In this document: positions 26,265 to 36,407 of the stretch, piece after piece | How the letters are laid out: the number at the start of each line of letters is the position of its first letter | How positions within the stretch are numbered: the stretch's first letter is position 1 | DNA from: Planktothrix rubescens CCAP 1459/22 | GTDB taxonomy: Bacteria; Cyanobacteriota; Cyanobacteriia; Cyanobacteriales; Microcoleaceae | Reading direction: 5' to 3' | Length of the DNA stretch: 64,000 nucleotides | Assembly: GCA_904830895.1 (NCBI GenBank) | Contig: LR882958.1 | Location: forward strand, 2,908,001 to 2,972,000 | Made by a program: the position numbers and the translations under genes | Notes under the pieces: generated by a model | What the model saw: the letters and a program-made list of their open reading frames with translations, nothing else | What the model was told of the DNA's origin: nothing | The model's database searches: none

Positions 26265-28214
26265 ATGTCTCTATCTCCGAGTGTTGAGGAAAATCAACGA
26301 TTAAAAGCACTTTATCATTACAACATCCTAGATACGGCTTCTGAAGCTGCATTTGACCGAATTACGCTTTTAGCGTCTCGGTTGCTAGGGGTTCCGATTT
26401 CCTTGGTCAGTTTAGTTGAGCAGGATCGAATTTGGTTTAAATCCCGCCTGGGACTCGATTGTCCTGAAGTTGATCGAGAAGGCAGTTTCTGCGGTTTTGC
26501 CATGTATAATCAGGGCGTTTACTGCATCAATGACACCCTAATCGATCCCCAATGGTGTGATCATCCCTTAGTCGCGGGAGAATTTGGTCTACGGTTTTAT
26601 GCGGCGGCTCCTTTGTGTACGTCCGATGGACAACGCTTAGGAACCCTTTGTGTGATGGATCATCAACCCCATGAATTAAGTGAATTAGAAGTGCAAACCC
26701 TGCAATCTCTAGGGGAATTGGTGATCGAACAGTTGGATTTACGTCTGGCGTCCCAACGGTTACAGCAAACAGAAATCGCCCTGATACAAAGTGAAACTCG
26801 TTTTCGAGCCTTAGTGGAACAGGCGGCGGATGGATTTCTGTTGCATGATTTTAATGGCCGGATTTTGGATGTGAATGAATTTGCTTGTCAGAGTTTGGGC
26901 TATACCAGAAAAGAACTTTTAAGTTTATCCCTTGAACAGATAGAAGTTGATCCGCTTCCGCTAGTATTTTTTCAAAGTTTAGTCCAGGGTCAACCCATCA
27001 CCCTACAACGAATTTACCGTCGCCAAGATCAAACCACTTTTCCGGTGGAAGTGCGTCTGGGATTAATTCAAGTTGGGGGACAACAATTAATTCATACTTT
27101 AGCGCGGGATATTAGCGATCGCTTAGAAATTGAACAACAACTAAAACAGCAAGCGGAACGGGAACAACTGAATACCCGACTGACACAACGCATCCATGAA
27201 TCCCTAGAATTAAGTCAAATTATCAACACCACCGTCACGGAAGTTCGTCAAGCTCTACAGAATGAACGGGTGATTATTTTTCGTTTTGATAGCGATAAAG
27301 AAGGAGAAGTCTTAACAGAATCCTGTGCTCAGGGGTGTTTCTCTATGTTAGGTAATCGATATAAAGATTGTTGCATCAAGGAAACTTTGAGTCTGGAAAA
27401 GATCGATCAAGTTAAATCCGTTGCTGATATTTACACAAGTAATTTAAGTCGTTGTCATCAAAAACTATTAATTAAACTTCAAATTCGAGCTTATTTAGTC
27501 ACTCCGATTTGGCATGGACAGAAAATGTGGGGGTTGCTAGTCGCTCATCAATGTTCTAGTCCTCGAAAATGGCAGGCTTGGGAACAGGAATTATTGTTTT
27601 CTTTGGCGGCACAATTGGCGATCGCTATTCAACAATCAGAACTTTATCATCAGTTACAAATTGTTAATCATGAATTAAAATATTTGGCAACTTCTGATAG
27701 TTTAACCGGAATTGCTAACCGTCGTTATTTTGATGAATATTTACAAAGTCAATGGGATCAATTATCTCAAGAACAAGCCCCCTTATCAGTGATTATCTGC
27801 GATTTAGATTTCTTTAAACCCTATAATGATACCTATGGACATTTAGCCGGGGATCAGGCTTTGCGAGAGGTAGCTCAGGCTATTTGTAAAGCCATGAGAT
27901 ATCCTACGGATCTCGTCGCCCGATATGGGGGGGAAGAATTTGCCATTATTTTACCTAAAACCGGGATAGATGAAGCTATTTTAATCGCCCAAAATATTCA
28001 AACCCAGATTAAAAAATTAAAAATTATTCACTCAGGTTCATCGGTGGGTTATTATATGACTTGTAGCTTAGGAATTGGCATGGTTATTCCCTCGAAAAAG
28101 ATCAATTATAAACAATTGATCGAGATCGCGGATCAAGGACTATATCAAGCCAAAGCTCAAGGACGTAATCAATATGTTGTGTCTTCATTATCCCATTCTA
28201 TGTCCTTAAATTAG
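26265..28214 (+). CDS. GAF-PAS-GAF-GGDEF diguanylate cyclase
   Basis: This 649-residue signalling protein probably makes cyclic di-GMP. Domain order is GAF (about 20-165), PAS (about 180-290, FRALVEQAADGFLLHDFNG), a second GAF (about 310-465) that lacks an obvious bilin-binding cysteine-histidine pair in the usual place, and a GGDEF domain (about 480-640). The active-site motif is GGEEF near residue 556. The position five residues upstream reads YPTD, so the canonical RxxD inhibitory site is absent. There are no membrane segments. Three HIP1-type GCGATCG sites lie in the gene. Confidence 0.9.
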   Translation: MSLSPSVEENQRLKALYHYNILDTASEAAFDRITLLASRLLGVPISLVSLVEQDRIWFKSRLGLDCPEVDREGSFCGFAMYNQGVYCINDTLIDPQWCDHPLVAGEFGLRFYAAAPLCTSDGQRLGTLCVMDHQPHELSELEVQTLQSLGELVIEQLDLRLASQRLQQTEIALIQSETRFRALVEQAADGFLLHDFNGRILDVNEFACQSLGYTRKELLSLSLEQIEVDPLPLVFFQSLVQGQPITLQRIYRRQDQTTFPVEVRLGLIQVGGQQLIHTLARDISDRLEIEQQLKQQAEREQLNTRLTQRIHESLELSQIINTTVTEVRQALQNERVIIFRFDSDKEGEVLTESCAQGCFSMLGNRYKDCCIKETLSLEKIDQVKSVADIYTSNLSRCHQKLLIKLQIRAYLVTPIWHGQKMWGLLVAHQCSSPRKWQAWEQELLFSLAAQLAIAIQQSELYHQLQIVNHELKYLATSDSLTGIANRRYFDEYLQSQWDQLSQEQAPLSVIICDLDFFKPYNDTYGHLAGDQALREVAQAICKAMRYPTDLVARYGGEEFAIILPKTGIDEAILIAQNIQTQIKKLKIIHSGSSVGYYMTCSLGIGMVIPSKKINYKQLIEIADQGLYQAKAQGRNQYVVSSLSHSMSLN

Positions 28215-28293
28215 GCTTGATATTGTTATCCCTATTCGTAATTCGTAATTCGTAATTCCCTATTCCCTCTTAATCTTAAATTTTGGATACAAC

Positions 28294-28896
28294 TCAAATA
28301 GGATTGCTATAGTTCAATAATATTTCTCCTGCTTCATCCAAATCTTTTCCAAAGGTTAAAAATCCATCTTCATGTCCAGCCATCACTAATATTTTTTGCT
28401 GACTTAAATTTTCTTGATCAAACAATCTAAACATTTCTTTTGCCATTTCTGGGGTTCCATATTGAACTTGTTTCCGGGTAGTCGGAACTTGATATAATAG
28501 ATCGCGCCAAAGTTGGGGGTGATGAACATGAATAATGGCATTAATATCGGGTTGATAACTATAAATTGCAGCATGGGTTAGGGATTCAGAGGAGGCTTGA
28601 ATTGGCCCGCAACAGGTGAGATGATTGTGTTGAATGTCAAAATCCGTCACAACGGTATAATGTTCCGGTTCTAATTGAGCTAAATGTCCGGTTTGACTTC
28701 CAGAAATAATAAATTGTAAAGTATGAGGAATACGGATACTAATATTTCCAAATCCAATACCATTATCATAAACTCCAATTAATCCTAATTTATGAATGTG
28801 ATTTCGCCATTGGATTAAAGATTTGATCGATTCCAGAGCAACTCTTTCCCCCAAAACCCATTCACAGGAATATTTAACAACGCCTTCATCAATCAT
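28294..28896 (-). CDS. Class II aldolase/adducin family protein
   Basis: This 200-residue protein has a class II aldolase-like fold. The metal-binding histidines are seen in INAIIHVHHPQLW, and it has the N-terminal NISIRIP segment and a C-terminal GHEDGFLTFG. The substrate is unknown; family members act on sugar phosphates or methylthioribulose phosphate, and this is shorter than MtnB. It stands alone between repeat-rich gaps. Confidence 0.75.
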   Translation of the reverse strand: MIDEGVVKYSCEWVLGERVALESIKSLIQWRNHIHKLGLIGVYDNGIGFGNISIRIPHTLQFIISGSQTGHLAQLEPEHYTVVTDFDIQHNHLTCCGPIQASSESLTHAAIYSYQPDINAIIHVHHPQLWRDLLYQVPTTRKQVQYGTPEMAKEMFRLFDQENLSQQKILVMAGHEDGFLTFGKDLDEAGEILLNYSNPI

Positions 28897-29256
28897 TGTC
28901 CACCTCTGAATTTGAAACCGTAACTGGCTTGATTATTTTACAGATAATTGTTACCAGGAGCCAGAATACACCCAGCAATTTTAAGACAAATAGACCAATA
29001 AGATGTGATTCTATAAGAAAATTTTCAACTGGAGTGGCTCTTTACCCAGTCTTTACAGAAATTCCCATAATGATGGTTCAACTGAAGAATTAACTGAAGA
29101 ATTAAATGACAGTTCTGTCGCCTGAAAATCAAAGTTTCTGTTTTGTCCTTTCGACTCGTCAAGATGATTTAATCTTCATCCGGGCGAGTCAATCACGGAT
29201 TTAAGAGGATTTCACGGATTTCACGGATTTTAATTTGTGTTAATCCCCATTACCGA
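28897..29256. other. Gap with repeats, no supported gene
   Basis: This 360-bp region between two minus-strand genes has a 65-codon frame on the plus strand (28896-29093) that I reject. It contains an imperfect hairpin, GACTCG...CGAGTC (29149-29188), around AAGATGATTTAATCTT. Next comes a 55-bp repeat (29192-29246) found inverted at 35334, then GATTACC heptamers. Confidence 0.5.
29192..29246. repeat. Dispersed 55-bp repeat, copy 1
   Basis: ATCACGGATTTAAGAGGATT is followed by two TTCACGGAT units and TTTTAATTTGTGT. An almost identical copy in the opposite orientation lies at 35334-35391. Confidence 0.85.
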
Positions 29257-30405
29257 TTACCGATTACCGATTCGTAATTCGTAATTATACAGCGTATCCC
29301 GTTGTTGATGAGGACGTCCCAGGGAGGCGATCGCATTTTTCAAGGTTTCGGGTTCCATACAAGTGCCACCTTTAGCACCCGCCATGGTAGTAATGTGTTC
29401 CTCCATTAAAGTGCCACCAATATCATTACAACCCCATCGCAGGGCTTCTGTAGCCCCTTCTAACCCTAATTTCACCCAACTGGGTTGGTGGTTAGAGATC
29501 CAATTTCCCAGGAAAATTCGAGCCACCGCCGTTAATAACAAAGTATCCGCTAAAATCGGTTGATCCCGTCCTACCCGTCGCCGCAAAGGGGCTGGAGCCA
29601 TTTCTCCCACAAACGGTAAGACAATAAATTCCGTAATTCTAGCCGGATAATTCTGGGCTTTTTGTTGTAGCGATCGCAACTGCTGTAAATGGTGCATTTG
29701 CTGTTGGGGTGTTTCAATATGACCCGATAACATCGTACTCGTGGTCGGAACCCCCAAACTATGGGCTGTTTCAACAATTTCTAACCAAGTGGCGGTATTA
29801 ATTTTTTCAGGACAAATAATATTTCGGACTGAATCTGCTAAAATTTCCGCAGCAGTTCCCGGCATCGAACCCACTCCCCCATCTTTTAAAGCCATAATCA
29901 CATCCGCATAACTAAGATCATCTTCTCTGGCGATAAATTGGACTTCTTGAGGTGAAAAGCCATGAAAATGCAGGTGAGGGAATTTAGTCTTAATAGCTTG
30001 GACTAAATTTAGATAATAGGGTAAGGATTTTCCTTGAATTTTCGCTTCTAAGTTTAACCCCCCCTGCATACAAATTTCCGTCGCCCCCCTGGTAACTGCA
30101 TCGGCTGTTTTTTCCAAAATTTGCTGAATGTCTAACCAAAAAGCTCCTTCCTCCCCCGCATCTCGACGAAAGGCACAAAAACTGCAATGCTGTTCACAAA
30201 TATTCGTAAAATTGATATTGCGATTAATAATATAAGTCACCGTCTCCCCGGCTTGTTGCGATCGCAAGGTATCACTCACCAGCCGAATATTCTCCCGAAT
30301 CACCGGATCAGTTTGTTCGAGCAAAATCACCCCATCCTCTGGGGATAGGTCATCACCTGCTACAGCACGGTTAAGAATAGTATCAACAGTTAAATTTAGG
30401 AGCAT
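29257..30405 (-). CDS. cofH: 7,8-didemethyl-8-hydroxy-5-deazariboflavin synthase subunit CofH
   Basis: CofH is a radical SAM enzyme that, with CofG, builds the deazaflavin chromophore FO, used in cyanobacteria as a photolyase antenna. The ATG at 30405 ([12 protein letters not shown]) fits the family; the longer frame from 30462 adds residues unlike it. The cluster motif is [10 protein letters not shown], a CxxxCxxC near residue 69. Later segments [16 protein letters not shown] and [11 protein letters not shown] are typical. The last residues (NYELRIGNR) are translated from the AATTACG/GATTACC heptamer repeats, a repeat-made C-terminus as in SecD. CofG is not in this window. Confidence 0.93.
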   Translation of the reverse strand: MLLNLTVDTILNRAVAGDDLSPEDGVILLEQTDPVIRENIRLVSDTLRSQQAGETVTYIINRNINFTNICEQHCSFCAFRRDAGEEGAFWLDIQQILEKTADAVTRGATEICMQGGLNLEAKIQGKSLPYYLNLVQAIKTKFPHLHFHGFSPQEVQFIAREDDLSYADVIMALKDGGVGSMPGTAAEILADSVRNIICPEKINTATWLEIVETAHSLGVPTTSTMLSGHIETPQQQMHHLQQLRSLQQKAQNYPARITEFIVLPFVGEMAPAPLRRRVGRDQPILADTLLLTAVARIFLGNWISNHQPSWVKLGLEGATEALRWGCNDIGGTLMEEHITTMAGAKGGTCMEPETLKNAIASLGRPHQQRDTLYNYELRIGNR

Positions 30406-30537
30406 TTTGATCAATATTAATATAGAGGTGAACTTAATCGCGGGTGGGACAGGAGAAATCACCGAATATCAATTCTTTGTGTTTCCCCATTCCGTTATTT
30501 TTTCTCTCATATCCGGTGTTTATTCTTAAATCTTGCC

Positions 30538-31767
30538 ATGAATAATTCGTTATTGTTTCAAAAGCAGTTATTTCTATTAAAACCCCTGGGTATTTTAACG
30601 GCTAGTGCTAGAGTTTTGCCCGTTTCCCTGGGTTTAGTAATCAGTTGGTTTTTGCTCCATACACCCCCTTTCAATTTTATTGGGGGACAATCAACAATAA
30701 TTCTAGCTCAAACTCCAGCAAAACCTGATATTAATGCTTTATTTAAAATCGGGGTTGAACAATTTCGTCAAGGGTTATTTCCTGAAGCCTTAGCCACATT
30801 TAAAAAGGTTTTGGAACAACAACAAAAACAAGGTAAACCCGAAGAAATTGCCGAAACCCTAACTTATATTGGAGAAGTTTATAGTAATTTAGGCAACGAT
30901 ACAGAAGCATTAAAAGTCCTACAACAAGCTCTCACGTCCTATCGACAATTAAATCAACAAGCAGAAAATAAAAATCCAGAGTATCAAATAGGAATCAGTC
31001 GGAGTTTAAATTTAATCGGATTTTCCTATCGCAATCAAAACAAAATCTCAGAAGCCTTGAAACTCCATCAAGAAGCTTTACAAATTGCTCAGTCTATTAA
31101 TGATCGACCTAATATTGCTGAATCTTTACATAATTTAGCCTCCGATTATAGCAGTTTAAAACAATATGATCAAGCCTTAAAATTCTATCAAGACGCTCGA
31201 AAAGTTAGGGAAGAAGTGGGGGATAAACGGGATCTGAGTCGCACCTTAAATAATTTAGGGGCGTTATATTTAGTTCAAGGAGATACCCAAAAAGCCTTAG
31301 AAATTTATCAACAAGCCCTAGCCCTGCGGCGTCAAATTGGTGATCAAGCTGGAGTCGGACGACTATTAGGTAATATGGCGTTATTATATCGTCAATTAGG
31401 AGATGATACCCAGGCTTTAGTTTATTTAAAACAAGCCTCAGAATTCATGACTCGAATTGCGGATAATACGGGGGCGGCAAAAATTCATAATTTGATTGGA
31501 GAAATTCAGGAAAAATTAAAACAACCAGATCAGGCTTTAATCTCCTATCAAAAAGCAATTGAATTGGCAAAATTAGCCAATGATCAAAATAATTTAACCG
31601 CAGCTTTAAATAATTTAGCAACGCTTTATTATGCTCAAGGAGAATATTCCCAAGCCCTCCAAACCTGGAAAGAAGCCTTAGCCATTCTGGAAAAAACCGG
31701 AAATCAAAAAGCAGCCCAGGAAACCCAACTCAGAATTGACGAATTAGAGAAAAAACAGGGGGGTTAG
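30538..31767 (+). CDS. TPR repeat protein, exported
   Basis: This 409-residue protein has an N-terminal hydrophobic segment (about 17-42, ending ILAQTPA) likely to act as a signal or anchor. It is followed by about eight tetratricopeptide repeats (typical units ALKLHQEALQIAQSINDRPN, ALEIYQQALALRRQIGDQAG and ALQTWKEALAILEKTGNQKA). The units are of the longer, 40-residue kinesin-light-chain/CHAT-associated style. It presumably acts as a protein interaction scaffold in the periplasm. No partner gene is evident. Confidence 0.85.
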   Translation: MNNSLLFQKQLFLLKPLGILTASARVLPVSLGLVISWFLLHTPPFNFIGGQSTIILAQTPAKPDINALFKIGVEQFRQGLFPEALATFKKVLEQQQKQGKPEEIAETLTYIGEVYSNLGNDTEALKVLQQALTSYRQLNQQAENKNPEYQIGISRSLNLIGFSYRNQNKISEALKLHQEALQIAQSINDRPNIAESLHNLASDYSSLKQYDQALKFYQDARKVREEVGDKRDLSRTLNNLGALYLVQGDTQKALEIYQQALALRRQIGDQAGVGRLLGNMALLYRQLGDDTQALVYLKQASEFMTRIADNTGAAKIHNLIGEIQEKLKQPDQALISYQKAIELAKLANDQNNLTAALNNLATLYYAQGEYSQALQTWKEALAILEKTGNQKAAQETQLRIDELEKKQGG

Positions 31768-32039
31768 ATATAGAAAATCATCCCCTATCCAACGGCCACG
31801 GCAGGGTCTTCTCCCCTAGCCCGTCAATTATCGAACCGAACAAACTCCCCAGAGTCGAGGATAGATGTTGCAATGGAAGGAGAAATTTTCTGCCCGAAAG
31901 TTTTATCTGTTATGGATTTGGGCGTCTTCAAACGGTGAGGACTATCAGGGATTGAAATGTTTAAGTTTTATTTCTTTACCCTTAAAAACCTTGTTGAAAT
32001 AGCTTATAATTCCTTAATTAAATTACATGGTTAAGTATC

Positions 32040-32267
32040 ATGAAAGTACCCGATAAGGATAGAAAACCACCTAATGATAGAAAACCACCGGAGAAAATCA
32101 CGAGAACGAACATAATAGCTTCGGCGTTTCTGCTTTGGTTTATCATATATTTCTTTACTAACTGCACTCCAGAGGCTCGGGAGAGAGAGGCAGAGAAAGA
32201 AAAACACGAAAATCTGTGTTACACAGCTAAGAAATATCTTGGTTACAAACCTGCTGATTGCAACTAA
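32040..32267 (+). CDS. Small single-span membrane protein, unknown
   Basis: This 75-residue product has a basic, proline-rich N-terminus (MKVPDKDRKPPNDRKPPEK), one hydrophobic helix (NIIASAFLLWFIIYFFTN) and a charged tail. The tail has three to four cysteines spread over CTPEARERE, LCYTAKK and ADCN. I know no family. The ATG follows AAGTATC with no strong ribosome site. Its amino-acid layout is protein-like. Confidence 0.45.
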   Translation: MKVPDKDRKPPNDRKPPEKITRTNIIASAFLLWFIIYFFTNCTPEAREREAEKEKHENLCYTAKKYLGYKPADCN

Positions 32268-32446
32268 GGTCTCGACCGGGTAAAGCAAAAGATCCTAACT
32301 TCAAAATTATCCGCTAAATTATACAGTTTAAACCCTTAACAGCTTATCGCAATGGGCATAAGCGCGTGTTTACAACTTCTTTGTGTCTTTGTGGTTAAAT
32401 TAAACCTTGCCATTGTTAAGATACTAAAAATGTCAAAAATCAATGA

Positions 32447-32467
32447 AGAAGCCCTGAAGGGCTTACT
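32447..32467. repeat. GAAGCCCTGAAGGGCTTACTA palindrome
   Basis: This is a further copy of the palindrome family at 14885 and 15003. It abuts the tgt stop codon on the minus strand and could fold at the end of the tgt transcript. Confidence 0.75.
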
Positions 32468-33629
32468 ACGGGTGATCGGAACGTTTATCGATTTCGTCAT
32501 CCTCTAGGGTTGCTGACGCATCCGTTGAGGTGAGCCAAAATTCAAACTCATCGGCAAACCGATTATTTAAAATCGACTCTCGAATTCTTTGGGTAAAACG
32601 AATTAATTCGGTAACATTATGAATGGCAATTAGGGTATAACTCAAAACTTCCTTCGCCCGTACCAAATGACTCAGATAAGCCCGACTAAAATTTTGACAG
32701 GTATAACAGGGACAAGTGGCATCTAAGGGGCGATAATCCTCCCGAAATTGAGCATTCTTTAAATTCCACCGTTCTCCTTGAACCAAGGCCGCCCCGTGAC
32801 GGCCCAAACGAGTGGGAATGACACAATCAAATAAATCCACCCCAGCCGCGATCGCTTGGGCCATTTCTCGATAGGTTCCGATGCCCATGAGATAACGGGG
32901 TTTATTAAACGGTAAAATGGGGGTTGTCACCTGCACAATCTTTTCAATTAAAGCTGAAGGTTCCCCCACACTCACCCCGCCAATGGCATATCCAGGGAGA
33001 TCAAATTCTACTAAATCTCGCGCAGCCTGTTGTCGTAAATCCGCATGAACGCCCCCCTGAACAATTCCAAATAACGCTTGATCAGACCGTTTATGAGCTT
33101 TAATACAGCGTTCTAACCAGCGTTTTGTCCGTTCGGTGGCCTTGACAACCGCCTCCCGCGTCGCTGGATAGGGAGGACATTCATCAAAGGCCATAATCAC
33201 ATCCGCCCCTAATTCGTTTTGAATTTGGATCGAAAGTTCTGGGGTAAAGTTAATCAGTCGTCCATCATGGGGGGAACGAAAGGTAACACCTTCCTCGGTA
33301 ATGGTGTTGATTTTACTTAAACTAAATACTTGAAATCCCCCGGAGTCCGTCAGCATTGGGCCGTCCCAGCCCATAAACCGATGGAGTCCCCCCGCCCCGG
33401 CGACAATCTTTTCTCCTGGTTGTAAATGTAGGTGATAGGTATTGGATAACACCATCTGGGCGCCCGCATCCTTGAGATGTGCTGGAGTCAGAGTTTTGAC
33501 ATTGGCGAGGGTTCCCACGGGCATAAATCGTGGGGTTTCTACCCAACCATGGGGAGTATGAAATAAGCCGACACGGGCTTTAGTTTGACTACAGCACGCC
33601 TGAACTTCAAAGGAAAAAGGATGTGACAT
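32466..33629 (-). CDS. tgt: Queuine tRNA-ribosyltransferase
   Basis: Tgt exchanges guanine-34 for the queuosine precursor preQ1 in tRNAs with GUN anticodons. The 387 residues show [18 protein letters not shown], the catalytic [10 protein letters not shown] region (nucleophile Asp in [13 protein letters not shown]) and GGVSVGEPS. The zinc site is [17 protein letters not shown]. All key residues are present. It is preceded on the same strand by a hypothetical gene after 26 bp. Confidence 0.96.
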   Translation of the reverse strand: MSHPFSFEVQACCSQTKARVGLFHTPHGWVETPRFMPVGTLANVKTLTPAHLKDAGAQMVLSNTYHLHLQPGEKIVAGAGGLHRFMGWDGPMLTDSGGFQVFSLSKINTITEEGVTFRSPHDGRLINFTPELSIQIQNELGADVIMAFDECPPYPATREAVVKATERTKRWLERCIKAHKRSDQALFGIVQGGVHADLRQQAARDLVEFDLPGYAIGGVSVGEPSALIEKIVQVTTPILPFNKPRYLMGIGTYREMAQAIAAGVDLFDCVIPTRLGRHGAALVQGERWNLKNAQFREDYRPLDATCPCYTCQNFSRAYLSHLVRAKEVLSYTLIAIHNVTELIRFTQRIRESILNNRFADEFEFWLTSTDASATLEDDEIDKRSDHP

Positions 33630-33655
33630 AAAACAATAGAAAACGGCTTAATTAC

Positions 33656-34108
33656 TTAGAATGGGCAGTCTTCATCATCAAGGGGATTCTCCCAATTTGA
33701 TGACAAAACTTGATCCATAACTGCATCAAGAGCCGCTGTATTAAAATTACGATTAAATTGTTCTTGTAAGGGATTTGTTAAGGGAATTAATCGTAATAAT
33801 CTCCCTCCTTCTTGAACTAGATCAAAATAAGTTTCTTGCTCAGAAGATTGCTTGAGTTCTAAGTAATCGAAACTATAAACATTCAAATACAAAGAATGAT
33901 TGGCAACTAAAGTCGCCTGTTGCGGATTAGCAAAAACTTCTAGGATGTATCCTTCTGCTTCGCTGCATACCTGTCCGTCTTGAATACTAATATAACGGAC
34001 ACGACCCAAATCAACAAGCAGTTTTTGCATATCCCGCTTGTTAACAATGATCCCCGTATCAATAATGCAAGGAGCAGACACCCTGTAGTCTAGTTGATCA
34101 TAACTCAT
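33656..34108 (-). CDS. Conserved cyanobacterial-type hypothetical protein
   Basis: This 150-residue soluble acidic protein starts MSYDQLDYRVSAPCIIDTG and ends ENPLDDEDCPF. It appears to be an alpha/beta protein, with no catalytic motif or membrane segment that I recognise. It lies 26 bp upstream of tgt, so the two are probably co-transcribed. Its function is unknown. Confidence 0.7.
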   Translation of the reverse strand: MSYDQLDYRVSAPCIIDTGIIVNKRDMQKLLVDLGRVRYISIQDGQVCSEAEGYILEVFANPQQATLVANHSLYLNVYSFDYLELKQSSEQETYFDLVQEGGRLLRLIPLTNPLQEQFNRNFNTAALDAVMDQVLSSNWENPLDDEDCPF

Positions 34109-34489
34109 GGAACAAAAGCCTCAGATGTAATCTGTGAATTACAGAATGGCAATGATTCTGTTAAATGAAATTTGTAGTTGTGAAGTTTTTCCATCCCTAG
34201 GTTTTGAGGAATTACGAATAAAGGTATCTGGCTGTACAGGTAGCTAACTACCATACACCTTACAATTAGGAAACCTTAAATCTTTTGTTCCTCTATTCCT
34301 TCTCTAATCTTTGATGATCGGAAGCAATCAAAAAGGATGGATTTGTTTTTGGAACTGCGATTTAACAACCCTGGAGTTGGTAAACTCCGATTGAAGTGTT
34401 TTGACTTTCAGACAAAACCTGAGTTCCTATTTCAATTCTGGCATACCCTAGAAAATATTCATACATCTATGCAAATTTAATTTTTTACC
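34109..34489. other. Intergenic region before cobS
   Basis: In this 381-bp gap I looked for a cobalamin riboswitch and saw no B12-box-like element. A 47-codon frame at 34337-34480 (MDLFLELRFNNPGVGKLRLK) directly follows AAAAAGG and stops 9 bp before cobS. It could be a leader peptide or chance. Confidence 0.3.
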
Positions 34490-35284
34490 ATGTCAGAGGA
34501 TTACTTTCGATCGCTCTCCAAATTTTTCCAGCGCCAGGGGGCTGCATTAGCAGCAGCGATCGCTTTTTATACCTGTTTTCCCATTCCCCTCTCTTGGACT
34601 TTGGAGTTTCGCGGTATCGCTCGTTTTGCTCCGGTGATTGGGATATTGATTGGGGGTATTTTAGGATTGATGGATGGGGGACTATCTCTTTTAGGGTGTC
34701 CGGTCTTGACACGCTCGGTATTGGTGATTGTGACCGGAATTGGAATTACTGGAGGATTGCATTTAGATGGAGCGATGGATGCGGCCGATGGTTTGGCTGT
34801 GGCTGACCCAAATCGACGCCTGGAAGTGATGGCGGATAGCGTTACAGGAGCCTTTGGGGTGATGGCCGCGATCGCGATCGTTTTGTTGAAAGTCGCGGCT
34901 TTAAGGGATATGACAGCCGACCGAGGATTGATTTTAATGGCCGTAGCAGGTTGGGGACGGTGGGGACAGTTGGTGGCGATCGCCCGTTATCCCTATTTGA
35001 AAGCTACGGGAAAAGGGGCTTTTCATAAAGATACCCCCTATTCTTCCTGGGATTTAATTCCCGGTCTGCTGATGCTGATGGGTTTAAGTGGGATATTAAT
35101 GATTCTCCATCCCCAACGTTGGTTAGTGGCCGTGGGTCTGGCTTTAGGGGGAAGTGCGATCGCGATTTTAATTGGGGCTTGGTTTAACGCCCGTTTGGGA
35201 GGACACACTGGAGATACCTATGGGGCTGTTGTTGAATGGACAGAAGCCTTTTTATTAGTGTTAGTTGTGGCACTTCAGGGGTAG
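34490..35284 (+). CDS. cobS: Adenosylcobinamide-GDP ribazoletransferase (cobalamin synthase)
   Basis: CobS joins alpha-ribazole to adenosylcobinamide-GDP at the membrane in the last stage of B12 (pseudocobalamin in cyanobacteria) assembly. The 264-residue polytopic protein has the signature [20 protein letters not shown], quoted here to [14 protein letters not shown], near residues 85-98. A C-terminal [17 protein letters not shown] segment follows. Complete. It has no cobalamin neighbours in this window. Confidence 0.94.
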   Translation: MSEDYFRSLSKFFQRQGAALAAAIAFYTCFPIPLSWTLEFRGIARFAPVIGILIGGILGLMDGGLSLLGCPVLTRSVLVIVTGIGITGGLHLDGAMDAADGLAVADPNRRLEVMADSVTGAFGVMAAIAIVLLKVAALRDMTADRGLILMAVAGWGRWGQLVAIARYPYLKATGKGAFHKDTPYSSWDLIPGLLMLMGLSGILMILHPQRWLVAVGLALGGSAIAILIGAWFNARLGGHTGDTYGAVVEWTEAFLLVLVVALQG

Positions 35285-35333
35285 CAGGGGAGGTAAACTC
35301 TTTTTATTACCCATTACCTATCAAAGATTTAAG

Positions 35334-35391
35334 CGGATTACACAAATTAAAATCCGTGAAATCCGTGAAATCCTCTTAAATCCGTGATCCC
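35334..35391. repeat. Dispersed 55-bp repeat, copy 2 (inverted)
   Basis: This is the reverse complement of the block at 29192-29246: ACACAAATTAAAATCCGTGA, then GAAATCC units and TTAAATCCGTGAT. It is flanked by CCCATTA-type heptamers. Confidence 0.85.
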
Positions 35392-35481
35392 TATTACCCA
35401 TTACCTATTACGTCTGCATCCTATCCTAGATTGCAACCTATTGAGTAGGATGGCTATATCAACTTTTGAACTTTTATTATC

Positions 35482-36315
35482 ATGAGTGTTGAATCCTATA
35501 AACATCCAGTCAGTCAGTTATTAAGCTATGGCGACTGTAATAAAATGAATTCGGATGAGTGGCCTAACTATGTCGAAGAACTGGGTTTTGGGGAAGAACA
35601 TATTAGTGAATTGATCCGAATGGCAACGGATAAAACTTTTTTCGATATTGGGGAAGAAACAGACCGTTTAGACATCTGGGCTCCTGTTCATGCTTGGCGA
35701 ACACTGGCACAACTAAAAGCAGAAGCGGCGATTGAAGGGTTAAATCCAATTTTCCATCTTGATGATGATTGGGTTATGTCTGAACTGCCACAGGTTTATA
35801 GCTTAATTGGGCCCGCCGCAATTCCCTTTCTTATAGCCCATTTAGGTGACTCTGATGCAGAAATCTACTCTCGTGCGATCGCTATTGATGCCTTGGAAAA
35901 AATAGGTAATTTTCATCCAGATTTCCGTGATCAATGTGTTGCTATTCTGACGAAACAGTTAAGTAAGTTTACCGAACAAGACCGAGATTTTAATGGAATA
36001 TTAGTCGGGGGTTTAGTAGGTTTAAAAGCAGTAGAATCTGCAAGGGTGATTGAGCGAGCCTTTGCAACTGATCGGGTTGAACCCTTTATAGTAGGAGATT
36101 GGTGGGATGTACAAGTGGAATTCGGTTTGAAATCAAAAGATGAAGTTCGCCCAGAATCTGAAAACAACTATTTCAGAAGTTTCCCTAACCGAATAGATAT
36201 CTCAGAAGAAAGTTCGACCTCTAATTATAATCTTGGTAAGCTCGATCAGAAAACAAAAGCAAAACGAAAACAGGCGCAGGAATCTCGCAAGAAAAATCGG
36301 AAAAAACGTAAATAG
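35482..36315 (+). CDS. DUF1186/HEAT-like repeat protein
   Basis: This 277-residue protein has an N-terminal helical region with HAWRTLAQLKAEAAIEGL and helical HEAT-like repeats (PAAIPFLIAHLGDSDAEIYS, AIDALEKIGN). The C-terminal tail is strongly basic (KTKAKRKQAQESRKKNRKKRK region). It resembles the DUF1186 family of unknown function. No membrane or signal segment is seen. The basic tail suggests nucleic-acid or ribosome contact; that is inference. Confidence 0.65.
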   Translation: MSVESYKHPVSQLLSYGDCNKMNSDEWPNYVEELGFGEEHISELIRMATDKTFFDIGEETDRLDIWAPVHAWRTLAQLKAEAAIEGLNPIFHLDDDWVMSELPQVYSLIGPAAIPFLIAHLGDSDAEIYSRAIAIDALEKIGNFHPDFRDQCVAILTKQLSKFTEQDRDFNGILVGGLVGLKAVESARVIERAFATDRVEPFIVGDWWDVQVEFGLKSKDEVRPESENNYFRSFPNRIDISEESSTSNYNLGKLDQKTKAKRKQAQESRKKNRKKRK

Positions 36316-36345
36316 GCAATGGGGAATAGGCAATAGGCAATAGGT
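36316..36345. repeat. Heptamer repeat (CAATAGG)n
   Basis: About four CAATAGG-like units follow the stop codon of the HEAT-like gene. Confidence 0.7.
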
Positions 36346-36407
36346 GAAATCTGATAATTAAGGATGTGATGACTCATAGCATTTCCCTATTGCCCATTTA
36401 TTGCCTT

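Noticed and set aside
28896-29093. Plus-strand frame of 65 codons divergent from the aldolase-like gene
   Set aside because: No ribosome site, no protein-like pattern; it overlaps the first base of the aldolase-like gene and runs into repeat DNA.
34109-34489. Possible cobalamin riboswitch before cobS
   Set aside because: I searched by eye for a B12-box and paired-arm layout and saw none; a covariance-model scan would be decisive.
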